DNA of 64,000 bases from Gemmatimonadota bacterium (GTDB lineage: Bacteria; Gemmatimonadota; Gemmatimonadetes; Gemmatimonadales; Gemmatimonadaceae). The DNA lies in assembly GCA_003134685.1 (NCBI GenBank), contig PLCA01000005.1, positions 610,391-674,390 of the forward strand, in the 5' to 3' direction. Of this stretch, positions 8,188 through 15,348 are shown in pieces. Positions within the stretch are counted from its first letter, which is position 1. Each line of letters opens with the position of its first letter. Position numbers and translations under genes: made by a program. The notes under the pieces were generated by a model. That model was not told where the DNA came from. It worked only from the letters and a program-made list of their open reading frames with translations, and did not search any database.

Positions 8188-8216
8188 AACTTAGGCGGGG
8201 CAAACGGTTGGGTCAA
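8188..8216 (-). promoter_or_regulatory. Sigma70-type promoter of the rpsU operon
   Basis: On the minus strand TTGACC (8216-8211) and TAAGTT (8193-8188) are separated by exactly 17 nt, and both are near consensus. The predicted transcription start near 8181 gives a 5' leader of about 45 nt to the rpsU TTG. The -35 box lies inside an arm of an 18-bp inverted repeat whose partner is at 8485-8502. Confidence 0.65.
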
Positions 8217-8502
8217 GCAAAACCCTCGCTTTCGCCGTGGCTTATTCTTGGCGCTCCTAACCGCAGGCCACGGCTGGTGCGTCGGATGGTGTCCTCTTCG
8301 GCTCCAGACTCTCGCTCGTGGCGCCACCGACATTTTGCGCGCGACGTAAGGGTCGGTTCGCATTGCTGGGTCATACCGATCTCTCTGTCGCTCGTGGGTT
8401 GTCGCCTACGAGGACACCCTCCGACTTCCCTTGGGCACCCACGTGGAGTCTCGTGCCTGTGTGGCGCCTCGCCCGCACCCGGACGGGTTTTGCTTGATCC
8501 CA
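8208..8502. repeat. Nested inverted repeat (295 bp)
   Basis: Outer arms 8208-8225 and 8485-8502 share the 13-nt inverted match TCAAGCAAAACCC. Inner arms 8281-8296 and 8410-8425 match 15 of 16 around GGTGTCCTC. The symmetrical arrangement suggests a palindromic element or an extended RNA hairpin. The left outer arm overlaps the rpsU -35 box. Confidence 0.7.
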
Positions 8503-8662
8503 CTTCGCCCCGCCCGCGCATAGCGGGCCGAGCAACGCTCGGCAGGCCCGCCATGAAGGTGGGGATCAGATCGCGCGCTGGACGGGCGGCGCTGACGCGC
8601 CGGGCGCTTCGCGCCGCAGCAGTCAACGAGCCGCCCGGTGCCGTTGAGAGTCTGTGCAGGGA

Positions 8663-8777
8663 GGCGAGGGTGTCCTCAGAGGGAGCGGCCGGAGCCAGCG
8701 CCGCTGCAAGGCGGCGCGGTGACGCGAGCCGAAAGGCGAAGCGGCAGGCGAGAGCTCCCGAAGAGGACACCCTCGCC
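8663..8777. repeat. 115-bp hairpin-forming inverted repeat
   Basis: Perfect 15-bp arms at 8663-8677 and 8763-8777 (GGCGAGGGTGTCCTC and its complement). A further GGGAGC/GCTCCC pairing lies just inside, then a GC-rich interior able to form several small hairpins. It lies 38 bp beyond the HIT-gene stop, so it could end that transcript, although it has no U-tract. The arms share the GGTGTCCTC core with the neighbouring repeat at 8281-8425. Confidence 0.7.
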
Positions 8778-8814
8778 GACCAAGCGCAGCGACGCAACTG
8801 GAACCTGGCAGCTC

Positions 8815-9156
8815 TTAACCTGGCGGCCATGTCATGGGCCGCCCGCCGAGCAGATGCAGGTGCAGATGATCCACGCTCTGACCACCGTCCTTACCCGTGT
8901 TGATCACAGTCCTGTACCCGCTCTTCGCGATCTTCTCCTGCCGCGCGATCGCCGACGCGAGCGAAACCATCTGGCCCAACAGGTACGAGTCGGCCGTATC
9001 ATCGAGCGAAGCGATGTGCTTCTTCGTGATTATCAGAATGTGAACCGGCGCCTGCGGATTGACATCGCGAAACGCCGCGATTTCCTTGTTGCTCGCTAGC
9101 ATCTGGGCGGGGACCTCCCCGCGCGCGATCCGACAGAAGATGCAGGGGTCAGACAT
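8815..9156 (-). CDS. HIT family (histidine triad) nucleotide-binding protein
   Basis: 113 residues, the size of HinT-type purine nucleoside phosphoramidases. The start SDPCIFCRIARGEVPA and the triad VDHLHLHLLGGR near the C-terminus are diagnostic. The last histidines of the HxHxH triad are the catalytic nucleophile region. It overlaps the rsmE stop by 8 nt and is the last gene of the hemW-hrcA-dnaJ-prmA-rsmE operon. Confidence 0.93.
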   Translation of the reverse strand: MSDPCIFCRIARGEVPAQMLASNKEIAAFRDVNPQAPVHILIITKKHIASLDDTADSYLLGQMVSLASAIARQEKIAKSGYRTVINTGKDGGQSVDHLHLHLLGGRPMTWPPG

Positions 9157-9895
9157 TGGATTGCCTCGATGTTACTTGCGATGCGGCGGCGATCGCCACC
9201 GCGGCCATACCCGCGGTCTCAAAACGTAGCGTGCTCGACCCAAGCTTCACAGGGAGAAACGCGGCGCCGATGAAGAGATCCCGCTCCGCCGGCTCCATTC
9301 CGCCCTCTGGTCCGAGAGCGATCGTGATCGGAATGTGCATCGGAACGCCTGCAATCGGCTCTCCATCCTTCGTGAGCAGAAGGCGCGTTCCGAGCGGCGC
9401 GGCCGTAATGGCGCGTTCGACAGTCGCCTCCGGAAACATGTCGGGCAGCCATCCGCCGCCACTCTGAATGAGCGCCGAGGTCATGCGCGCAAGCACCTTC
9501 GCCTGGAACGTCGGGCCCTCGCCGCGCGGCGACACGCTCTTCGAGCGACGCCAGATCACCGGCCGCCAGCTCGTCACACCCAGCTCCACCACCTTCTCCG
9601 CCAGCCACAGCATCCGGTCCCTGTCGGCGACGGGCGCCAGCAGATGGATCATGGCCGGACGCGGTATCTCGCTCGTCTCGCTCACGTCGACGAGCGCCGA
9701 ACTTCTCGAGACCTTTACCAGCGTGCCGACCGCGGCGCTGCCGGCGCCGTCACGGAGCGCGATGCAATCGCCGACCGCGACCCTCGCGACGCGGATATGA
9801 TGCGCGGCCTCGTCCGACAACGTCACCGTGCCACCGACGACGAGCGGCTCCGCGGCGAAGAACGTCGCTACCGCGGTGCTATCTGTACACTCCAC
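9149..9895 (-). CDS. rsmE: 16S rRNA (uracil(1498)-N3)-methyltransferase
   Basis: 248 residues, normal for RsmE, a SPOUT-class methyltransferase acting on assembled 30S subunits. The C-terminal knot region shows IALGPEGGMEPAERDLF and LGSSTLRFETAGMAAVA, the family's SAM-binding motifs. The GTG at 9895 is preferred over the longer open frame because a GGAGGA ribosome site sits 7 nt upstream. It overlaps the end of prmA by 28 nt, so the two are coupled. Confidence 0.92.
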   Translation of the reverse strand: MECTDSTAVATFFAAEPLVVGGTVTLSDEAAHHIRVARVAVGDCIALRDGAGSAAVGTLVKVSRSSALVDVSETSEIPRPAMIHLLAPVADRDRMLWLAEKVVELGVTSWRPVIWRRSKSVSPRGEGPTFQAKVLARMTSALIQSGGGWLPDMFPEATVERAITAAPLGTRLLLTKDGEPIAGVPMHIPITIALGPEGGMEPAERDLFIGAAFLPVKLGSSTLRFETAGMAAVAIAAASQVTSRQSNV

Positions 9896-10686
9896 CAGGC
9901 GTCCTCCGTGTCCTCGCGCTCGATCATCCAACCGCCGGCATCCAGCGCGGACACCATCGCGGCGCGCTCTTCGCCAAGGATCCCGGCCAGAATCGCCTGA
10001 CCCCCGCTCGCGAGCGACGACTTTATCATCGGCAGCATCGCGATGAGTACCGACGAGATGATGTTCGCGATCACGACGCGGACGGGAGCTAGAAGAGGGA
10101 GAAGTGTGATCGCGTCACCTTCGATCACCTCGACGCGCCCGCCCACCGAATTGGCGAGGACATTCTCCTCGGCGTTCCCGATGGAGTCGTGCTCGATCTC
10201 AATGGCCGCGACACGCGCGGCGCCGAGTTTGACGGCGGCAATCGAGAGAACCGCGCTGCCGGCACCGAGATCCGCAACGAAATCTCCGCGACGTACGACG
10301 CCCTGCATCAGTCGCATTGCGCCACGCGTGCTCGGATGCTCCCCGGTTCCGAACGCCATTACTGGGTCGACGATGACGGTCGTCTCAGGATCGAGACCGC
10401 TGGCGAGCCACGGCGGAGCGATGACGAGACCGCCGACCTGGTGCGCCGATACAGATGCGCGCCACTGCGAGTAGTCGGTGTCCGGCGAATCCGCGATCGC
10501 GATGTCGGCGCGCGGATCGGCTCTCATCACCGCGCTGCGAATTTCATTAATGCGCGCGCCGGCTGGAAAGTGCGTGACCACGGCCACGCCGTCTTCCTGA
10601 ACTCCCTGCGATCCGGACTCGAAGAGCGCCGCGATCACTCCGTCGCGGTTGGACTCGGGAGTGATTCGCAGCGAGATCCAGCTCAC
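9868..10686 (-). CDS. prmA: Ribosomal protein L11 methyltransferase
   Basis: 272 residues. The SAM motif DLGAGSAVLSIAAVKLGA lies near the middle. Upstream, the substrate-side signature VDPVMAFGTGEHPSTR identifies PrmA, which trimethylates L11. The start overlaps the dnaJ stop by 4 nt. The order dnaJ-prmA-rsmE is common in several phyla. Confidence 0.93.
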   Translation of the reverse strand: MSWISLRITPESNRDGVIAALFESGSQGVQEDGVAVVTHFPAGARINEIRSAVMRADPRADIAIADSPDTDYSQWRASVSAHQVGGLVIAPPWLASGLDPETTVIVDPVMAFGTGEHPSTRGAMRLMQGVVRRGDFVADLGAGSAVLSIAAVKLGAARVAAIEIEHDSIGNAEENVLANSVGGRVEVIEGDAITLLPLLAPVRVVIANIISSVLIAMLPMIKSSLASGGQAILAGILGEERAAMVSALDAGGWMIEREDTEDAWWSVQIAPR

Positions 10687-11813
10687 GCGCCCAGCGATTC
10701 TCTGATTTTCGACCAGAGTCCCTTTGGTCGCGCGGGAGGCACTATCTGCACCTCACTGAGGCGGCGAATGAGCGCCGACTCTTCGTCGCTGAGATTCTCC
10801 GGGGTCCATAGCTGCAGCCTCACGTGCAGGTCGCCAAAGGAGCTGGAGTTGATCCTCGGCAAGCCGCGACCGCGAAGATTGAACACCTGCCCACTCTGAG
10901 TCCCCGCGGGGACTTGCAGCATCACACTCCCGGAAACCATCGGCGCATCGACGTTGGCGCCGAGCGCGAGCTGCGCGTAGGTCACGAGGACTTCAGTGTA
11001 GAGATCTTCCCCGTCCCGTTCAAAGCGTGGATCCTCCTCCACCTCGAAAACGACACGGATGTCGCCCCTCGGGCCGCCGCGCGGTCCGACCTGGCCGACG
11101 CCGCGCATAGTCATGTACTGGCCCGTTGAGACTCCGGCGGGAATGCGGATGAGGAGCTCTTTCTCGGCTCTGAGCCTCCCTTCGCCTTTGCATTTCTTGC
11201 ACGGCAACGAGATCACGGTTCCCTCACCCGAGCAGGTGGGACACGGTGCGACGCTCACGACCTGGCCGAAAAAGGAGCGTTGCGCGCGACGCACTTCTCC
11301 GGTGCCGCGGCATGCACTGCACGTGACGGGTGACGACCCCGGCTCGGCGCCTCTTCCCTGACAGTGATCGCACGGCTCGAGCAGACGCACCGTGACCGTC
11401 TTCTCGGCGCCGCTCGCGACTTCGACCAGCGTCATCGGCATTGCGATGTCGATGTCCCTTCCCGCGCGGGGGCCGGACTCACGTCCGCCGCCTCCGCCGA
11501 ACAGGTCGCCGAACCCGCCGAGGCCTCCGAGATCGCGCATGAAGATATTCAGCGCTTCCGAGAGATCCACATGGTGGAATCCGGCCGCGCCGCCCCGCAA
11601 TCCGGCCTCGCCGTAGCGATCGTACAGCGCGCGCTTGTCGGGATCGCGCAAAACGTCGTACGCCTCGGTGATGCTCTTGAACCTCTCCTCGGCTTCCTTC
11701 GACCCGTTGTTGCGGTCGGGATGGTACGTCATCGCCAGCTTGCGATACGCCAACTTTATGTCTGCATCGCTGGAGCCACGCGCGACGCCAAGCGTTTGGT
11801 AAAAATCAGCCAT
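10683..11813 (-). CDS. dnaJ: Chaperone protein DnaJ
   Basis: 376 residues with all DnaJ parts. The J domain is at 1-70 with the HPD triplet at 31-33, which stimulates the DnaK ATPase. A Gly/Phe linker with repeated GGFG-like motifs follows. Four CxxCxGxG zinc motifs (CDHCQGRG, CSACRGTG, CPTCSGEG, CKKCKGEG) and the C-terminal substrate-binding domain complete it. The start overlaps the hrcA stop. No dnaK or grpE gene is in the cluster. Confidence 0.96.
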   Translation of the reverse strand: MADFYQTLGVARGSSDADIKLAYRKLAMTYHPDRNNGSKEAEERFKSITEAYDVLRDPDKRALYDRYGEAGLRGGAAGFHHVDLSEALNIFMRDLGGLGGFGDLFGGGGGRESGPRAGRDIDIAMPMTLVEVASGAEKTVTVRLLEPCDHCQGRGAEPGSSPVTCSACRGTGEVRRAQRSFFGQVVSVAPCPTCSGEGTVISLPCKKCKGEGRLRAEKELLIRIPAGVSTGQYMTMRGVGQVGPRGGPRGDIRVVFEVEEDPRFERDGEDLYTEVLVTYAQLALGANVDAPMVSGSVMLQVPAGTQSGQVFNLRGRGLPRINSSSFGDLHVRLQLWTPENLSDEESALIRRLSEVQIVPPARPKGLWSKIRESLGA

Positions 11814-12870
11814 GTGCCCTTGAATTCTCCTTCAACAGATCCGTCACCAGCTCCGACGTGTGTGTCACGAGCGAGATGACTTTGTCATACGGCATTCGGG
11901 TCGGTCCGATCACGCCGATCACTCCGCTCAACGGTCCCGCGTGGTACGACGCCGTCACCACGGTGAAGCTTGCGAGCTTCGGATCGTTGTGCTCGTTGCC
12001 GATCGTGATCGACACCCCTCCGGTCTCGCTACGACGACGAAGCAGCTCGCCGAGTTTCTCGCGCGTCTCGGTGAGCGCCACCAGCTTCCGCATGTTGTCG
12101 ACATTGGCAAACTCCGGCTGCTCGGCCAGAACTGATGCCTGGCCAAGTAGAACGGTGTCGTCGTCGGACTCGATCGCGCTATCGAAAAGCTGCTCGCCCT
12201 CTTCGATGAAGACGTTGAGAAGATCCGATGCGTCGCGCGTCGGTCCGACGTCGCGGAGCCTGTCGCCCAGCGATGAGCGGATCTGCCGAAGGGTGAGTCC
12301 CGCCAGTCTGTCGTTGAGAACGCGCGTGACCTCGGCGATCGCCGCGTCGGCGATCTCGCCATGCACGTCGACGAAGATCGTCCTGACGGCGCCGGCCGAG
12401 AGTGTGAGCGCGACGAGCAAACGCTCGGACGAAAGGCGAATCAGCTCCACGCGCTCCAGAATCGCGTTGTCGAGACGTGGACCGAGCGCGATTCCCAGCT
12501 CCTGCGTGATCACGCCGAGGCTCTGGGCGGCACGCCGAAGAATGGCTTCGACGGCTGAGCCGCCGGTCGTGATCTGAGCATTGAGCCGGCGCCGCTCGGT
12601 TGCCCCGGGCGGCGGGATCGGGATCAGCGAATCGACGTAGACGCGATACGCGACGTCGGTCGGCACTCGCCCGGCCGAAGCGTGCGGGTGGTAGAGGTAT
12701 CCTTTCTCTTCCAGGTCGCTCATCGTGTTACGGATGGTGGCCGGGGAGACGTTGAGCCCGAACTTGTGGGCGAGACTCCTCGAGCCGGCCGGCTGAGCCG
12801 TTTCGACATAGGTTTGGATTACGGCTTCGAGAACGCGGCGCTCGCGCTCGTTCAGACCCGGCAGCGACAT
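11806..12870 (-). CDS. hrcA: Heat-inducible transcription repressor HrcA
   Basis: 354 residues. The N-terminal winged helix-turn-helix (residues 1-75) contains NERERRVLEAVIQTYVE, VSPATIRNTMSDLEEKGYL and HASAGRVPTD, all HrcA hallmarks, followed by the GAF-like effector domain. HrcA represses chaperone operons at CIRCE inverted repeats with help from GroEL. No CIRCE was seen upstream of this gene or elsewhere in the window. A TATATT hexamer (12883-12878) ends 7 nt before the ATG, which would fit a leaderless transcript. Confidence 0.93.
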   Translation of the reverse strand: MSLPGLNERERRVLEAVIQTYVETAQPAGSRSLAHKFGLNVSPATIRNTMSDLEEKGYLYHPHASAGRVPTDVAYRVYVDSLIPIPPPGATERRRLNAQITTGGSAVEAILRRAAQSLGVITQELGIALGPRLDNAILERVELIRLSSERLLVALTLSAGAVRTIFVDVHGEIADAAIAEVTRVLNDRLAGLTLRQIRSSLGDRLRDVGPTRDASDLLNVFIEEGEQLFDSAIESDDDTVLLGQASVLAEQPEFANVDNMRKLVALTETREKLGELLRRRSETGGVSITIGNEHNDPKLASFTVVTASYHAGPLSGVIGVIGPTRMPYDKVISLVTHTSELVTDLLKENSRAHG

Positions 12871-12903
12871 AGGCTTAAATATAGCAATGACTAGGGTTTG
12901 GGC

Positions 12904-14046
12904 CTACGCTGCGCTTAGCGGCCGACCCCTTTGCGCAGCGAGGTCGGTCGCCAGACCGTCGAGGCGGAGCCATCCCGTTGCGGTCAGCCGAACCCGCGGA
13001 TCTTTGCGCGGCTCGTCGATCACCGCCCAACCGGCGGCTTCCCAGGATTCAACACGCCCCACCTCTTGCTGGGTGACTGTGAGCCCGCGCCGAGTGCGGA
13101 GTCCGAGGTAGACGTCCTCGGTCACTCGATTCTCATCGGTCAGCTTCTCTTCGCCGGCTATCACCGTTTGGCCCACCCCGAGACGCCGAATCCATTCCGA
13201 GTACGCCGAAACATTCCATCGTCGACTCGCGCCATCGAACGAGTGCGCCGATGGTCCGACTCCGGCGTAGGACGCGCCGTTCCAGTAGGCAGAGTTGTGC
13301 CTCGACGTCATTCCCGGGCGCGCGAAGTTCGAGACCTCGTAGTGGTCGTAACCCGCCGCGGTCATCATCGCGTGGGCGCGCAGAAATTCCTCTTCGTAGT
13401 TCTCTTCGCTTCCCTGCACGGTCACTCCGCGGTCGGCCCACCGCGCAATTGGAGTCTGCGCCTCGACGGTCAGGCCGTAGAGCGAAAGGTGGGCGGGCTG
13501 GAGATCCAGTGCGCGAAGGAGGTCGCTTTCCCACGACCTTCCGAGGTGGGGTGGCAGCGCAAAGATCAGGTCGAGGGAAATGTTGTCGATGCCGCCCCGC
13601 CGCAGGGTGTTGACCGCCTGGCCGATCTGCGAGGCGTCGTGGGTTCGGTGCATCCATTTGAGCGCCGCATCATCGAAGCTTTGCGAGCCAAGTGAGACTC
13701 GGTTCACGCCGGCTGCGACCCAATGGGCGACGGCCATGTCGTTCACATCGTCCGGATTCGCCTCGATCGTGATCTCGGGAGCGTCCGCGATCCGGGCGCG
13801 GTCCCGGACGGCTGCGAGGACGTCGCCAATGCCAAGTCCTCCGAGCCGGGACGGAGTCCCGCCGCCGAGGTACACCGTGTCGAGGATCGTGCCGTCCAGA
13901 TCTCCTCGCAGGCCATCCATTTCCGTCCGGAGAGCGGTGACGTACTCGTCGACGGGGGTCGTGGCTCGCACGGCGATCGAGAAGTCGCAGTAGGAGCAGC
14001 GCCGGGCGCAGAACGGGATGTGGATGTAGAGATGACGCGGGGGCAT
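12904..14046 (-). CDS. hemW: Radical SAM heme chaperone HemW (coproporphyrinogen oxidase-like)
   Basis: 380 residues from the ATG at 14046. The start MPPRHLYIHIPFCARRCSYC includes the radical-SAM cysteines C13, C17 and C20, and a longer open frame upstream is non-coding. Downstream GGGTPSRL and the later HNSAYWNGASYAGVGPSAHS segment match HemW. These proteins bind heme and a 4Fe-4S cluster and are often mis-named HemN. It is followed 33 nt later by hrcA. A TATATT hexamer ends 5 nt before the ATG. Confidence 0.92.
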   Translation of the reverse strand: MPPRHLYIHIPFCARRCSYCDFSIAVRATTPVDEYVTALRTEMDGLRGDLDGTILDTVYLGGGTPSRLGGLGIGDVLAAVRDRARIADAPEITIEANPDDVNDMAVAHWVAAGVNRVSLGSQSFDDAALKWMHRTHDASQIGQAVNTLRRGGIDNISLDLIFALPPHLGRSWESDLLRALDLQPAHLSLYGLTVEAQTPIARWADRGVTVQGSEENYEEEFLRAHAMMTAAGYDHYEVSNFARPGMTSRHNSAYWNGASYAGVGPSAHSFDGASRRWNVSAYSEWIRRLGVGQTVIAGEEKLTDENRVTEDVYLGLRTRRGLTVTQQEVGRVESWEAAGWAVIDEPRKDPRVRLTATGWLRLDGLATDLAAQRGRPLSAA

Positions 14047-14145
14047 AAATGAATATAGGCCTGGGGGACCGCCAACCCATATTCCCGTCGCTCGCCGCAC
14101 ACGCGTTCGCAGCGCGCGTGTCGTGTCACGCTCCTGTGGCACCCT

Positions 14146-14227
14146 GTGCGCGTGGTGAAACTGGTAGACACCCTGCGCTGCGAACGCAGGGCCTTCGGGC
14201 ATGCGGGTTCGAATCCCGCCGCGCACA
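14146..14227 (+). tRNA. Type II (leucine-like) tRNA with anticodon GCG
   Basis: An 82-nt cloverleaf without encoded CCA. The acceptor GTGCGCG/CGCGCAC is perfectly paired. The D arm GTG/CAC has a Leu-style loop containing TGGTAGA. The anticodon stem is CTGCG/CGCAG with loop CTGCGAA, so the anticodon is GCG at 14180-14182. A 13-nt variable arm forms a GCC-TTCG-GGC hairpin, and the T loop is TTCGAAT with discriminator A73. The long variable arm, D arm and A73 are leucine-tRNA features, but GCG would read the arginine codon CGC. The isotype is therefore uncertain. Confidence 0.85.
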
Positions 14228-14241
14228 AGGGGCGATTTATG

Positions 14242-14295
14242 ATGTTGTCGAAAGCGCAATCGAGCTATATGTTGTCGACAGACCTATCGAGCTAT
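14242..14295 (+). repeat. 27-bp tandem duplication after the tRNA gene
   Basis: Two adjacent 27-bp units (14242-14268 and 14269-14295), each starting ATGTTGTCGA and ending ATCGAGCTAT, lie between the tRNA and the terminator. The period is a multiple of three, but the open frame runs through the terminator and is not a credible gene. Confidence 0.75.
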
Positions 14296-14337
14296 AATCA
14301 GCTACGTTCGCAGCGTAGGGCTGGGTTGTCGCCAGAG

Positions 14338-14370
14338 GAGACCGGGAACAAGCGCCCGGTCTCTTTTTTT
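14338..14370 (+). terminator. Rho-independent terminator of the tRNA transcript
   Basis: A perfect 9-bp stem GAGACCGGG/CCCGGTCTC with an 8-nt loop is followed by seven T residues. It is oriented to end rightward transcription from the tRNA at 14146. Confidence 0.9.
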
Positions 14371-14454
14371 GTTGTCAGGCAGCTCGCATTCGCGTTGTAG
14401 TCGCCCGAACCGGCTTTCCGTGATCACTAGCCAGGTACTCTAGCTCTGGCCTTT

Positions 14455-15342
14455 TTAGCGGCGGCGAAGCTCTCCGGCGAGCGAGCACTCGACGAGTCCC
14501 ATGATCTCGAGGGACGTGATGGCCGCCAGGCATTCCGCGATCGTCAGACCCGTGGCGGCAGGCAGTGCGTCGGTGTCCACGAAGCCTCCGGCGATCGCGT
14601 CCCAGACCTTCTGCTCGGATTCGGGCAATAGGGGTCGCGGTGGTGCGACCGGCGGCGCCGAGACACCGAGCAGGGCGAGCGCGTCTTCAGGCGCGGCGAT
14701 GAGGACGGCGCCATCTCTCAGGAGCTGATTGGAGCCACGGCTTTGGTCCGAGTCGATCGGCCCCGGGACTGCCGCGACGACGCGCCCGAGCTCGAGCGCT
14801 TGCGCGGCCGTGTTGAGCGCGCCGCTCCTGAACCCGGCTTCGACGACGATCGTGACCGGAGCGAGGGCAGCGATGATCCGATTCCGCCGCGGAAAGGAGC
14901 CGGGCCCAGCCCTCGATCCCGGCGGATTCTCCGAGACCACGATCCCGTGCTCCGCGATCGCACGATGGAGGAGGCGGTGGCCAACCGGGTAGGGGACGTC
15001 GACGCCGGTCCCCAGAACCGCGACCGTGTTCCCACCCTCCTCCAACGCCGTTCGATGCGCGGCGGCATCGATCCCTCGCGCCATTCCGCTCACGACCGAG
15101 ACGCCTCCGCGGACGAGCGCGCGTGTCAGGGTTCGGGTGATTCGCTCGCCGTAGGCGGTCGAGCTCCGGGTTCCGACGATCGCGACGCGCGGCTTCGAGA
15201 GCGCCGAGGTCCGTCCGATCACATGCAGCTCACGCGGCGGCTGGGCGAGATCCAGAAGCTCGGCCGGGTACTCGGATGACTCCGGCGTCCAACACCGCAC
15301 CTGCATTTCCGATGGTGTCGGAGGTGCTTGAAGTGTCAGCAT
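14455..15342 (-). CDS. dprA: DNA-processing protein DprA
   Basis: 295 residues. The Rossmann-like DprA core shows VAIVGTRSSTAYG, GMARGIDAAAH, VLGTGVDVPYP and FPRRNRIIAAL, all standard motifs. DprA loads RecA on incoming single-stranded DNA in natural transformation. The C-terminal 60 residues form a winged-helix-like domain. Six nucleotides separate it from obgE upstream. It is the last gene of the leftward mla-asparaginase-obgE series. Confidence 0.93.
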   Translation of the reverse strand: MLTLQAPPTPSEMQVRCWTPESSEYPAELLDLAQPPRELHVIGRTSALSKPRVAIVGTRSSTAYGERITRTLTRALVRGGVSVVSGMARGIDAAAHRTALEEGGNTVAVLGTGVDVPYPVGHRLLHRAIAEHGIVVSENPPGSRAGPGSFPRRNRIIAALAPVTIVVEAGFRSGALNTAAQALELGRVVAAVPGPIDSDQSRGSNQLLRDGAVLIAAPEDALALLGVSAPPVAPPRPLLPESEQKVWDAIAGGFVDTDALPAATGLTIAECLAAITSLEIMGLVECSLAGELRRR

Positions 15343-15348
15343 ACAAGT

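Larger units (their letters stand above)
8135..8814. other. Non-coding stretch with nested inverted repeats between rpsU and the HIT-protein gene
   Basis: About 680 bp without a credible gene. Open frames on both strands lack ribosome sites and family features. It holds the rpsU promoter and two inverted-repeat structures (8208-8502 and 8663-8777). Neither tmRNA, SRP RNA nor RNase P core signatures were recognised. Confidence 0.6.

Noticed and set aside
8135..8814. RNase P RNA, tmRNA or SRP RNA in the gap
   Set aside because: The conserved core sequences (for example GAGGAAAGTCC of RNase P or the tRNA-like end of tmRNA) were not found on either strand by eye.
12871..12903. CIRCE operator upstream of hrcA
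   Set aside because: No TTAGCACTC/GAGTGCTAA inverted repeat in the gap.
14146..14400. 84-codon plus-strand ORF across the tRNA
   Set aside because: It runs through the tRNA and its terminator.
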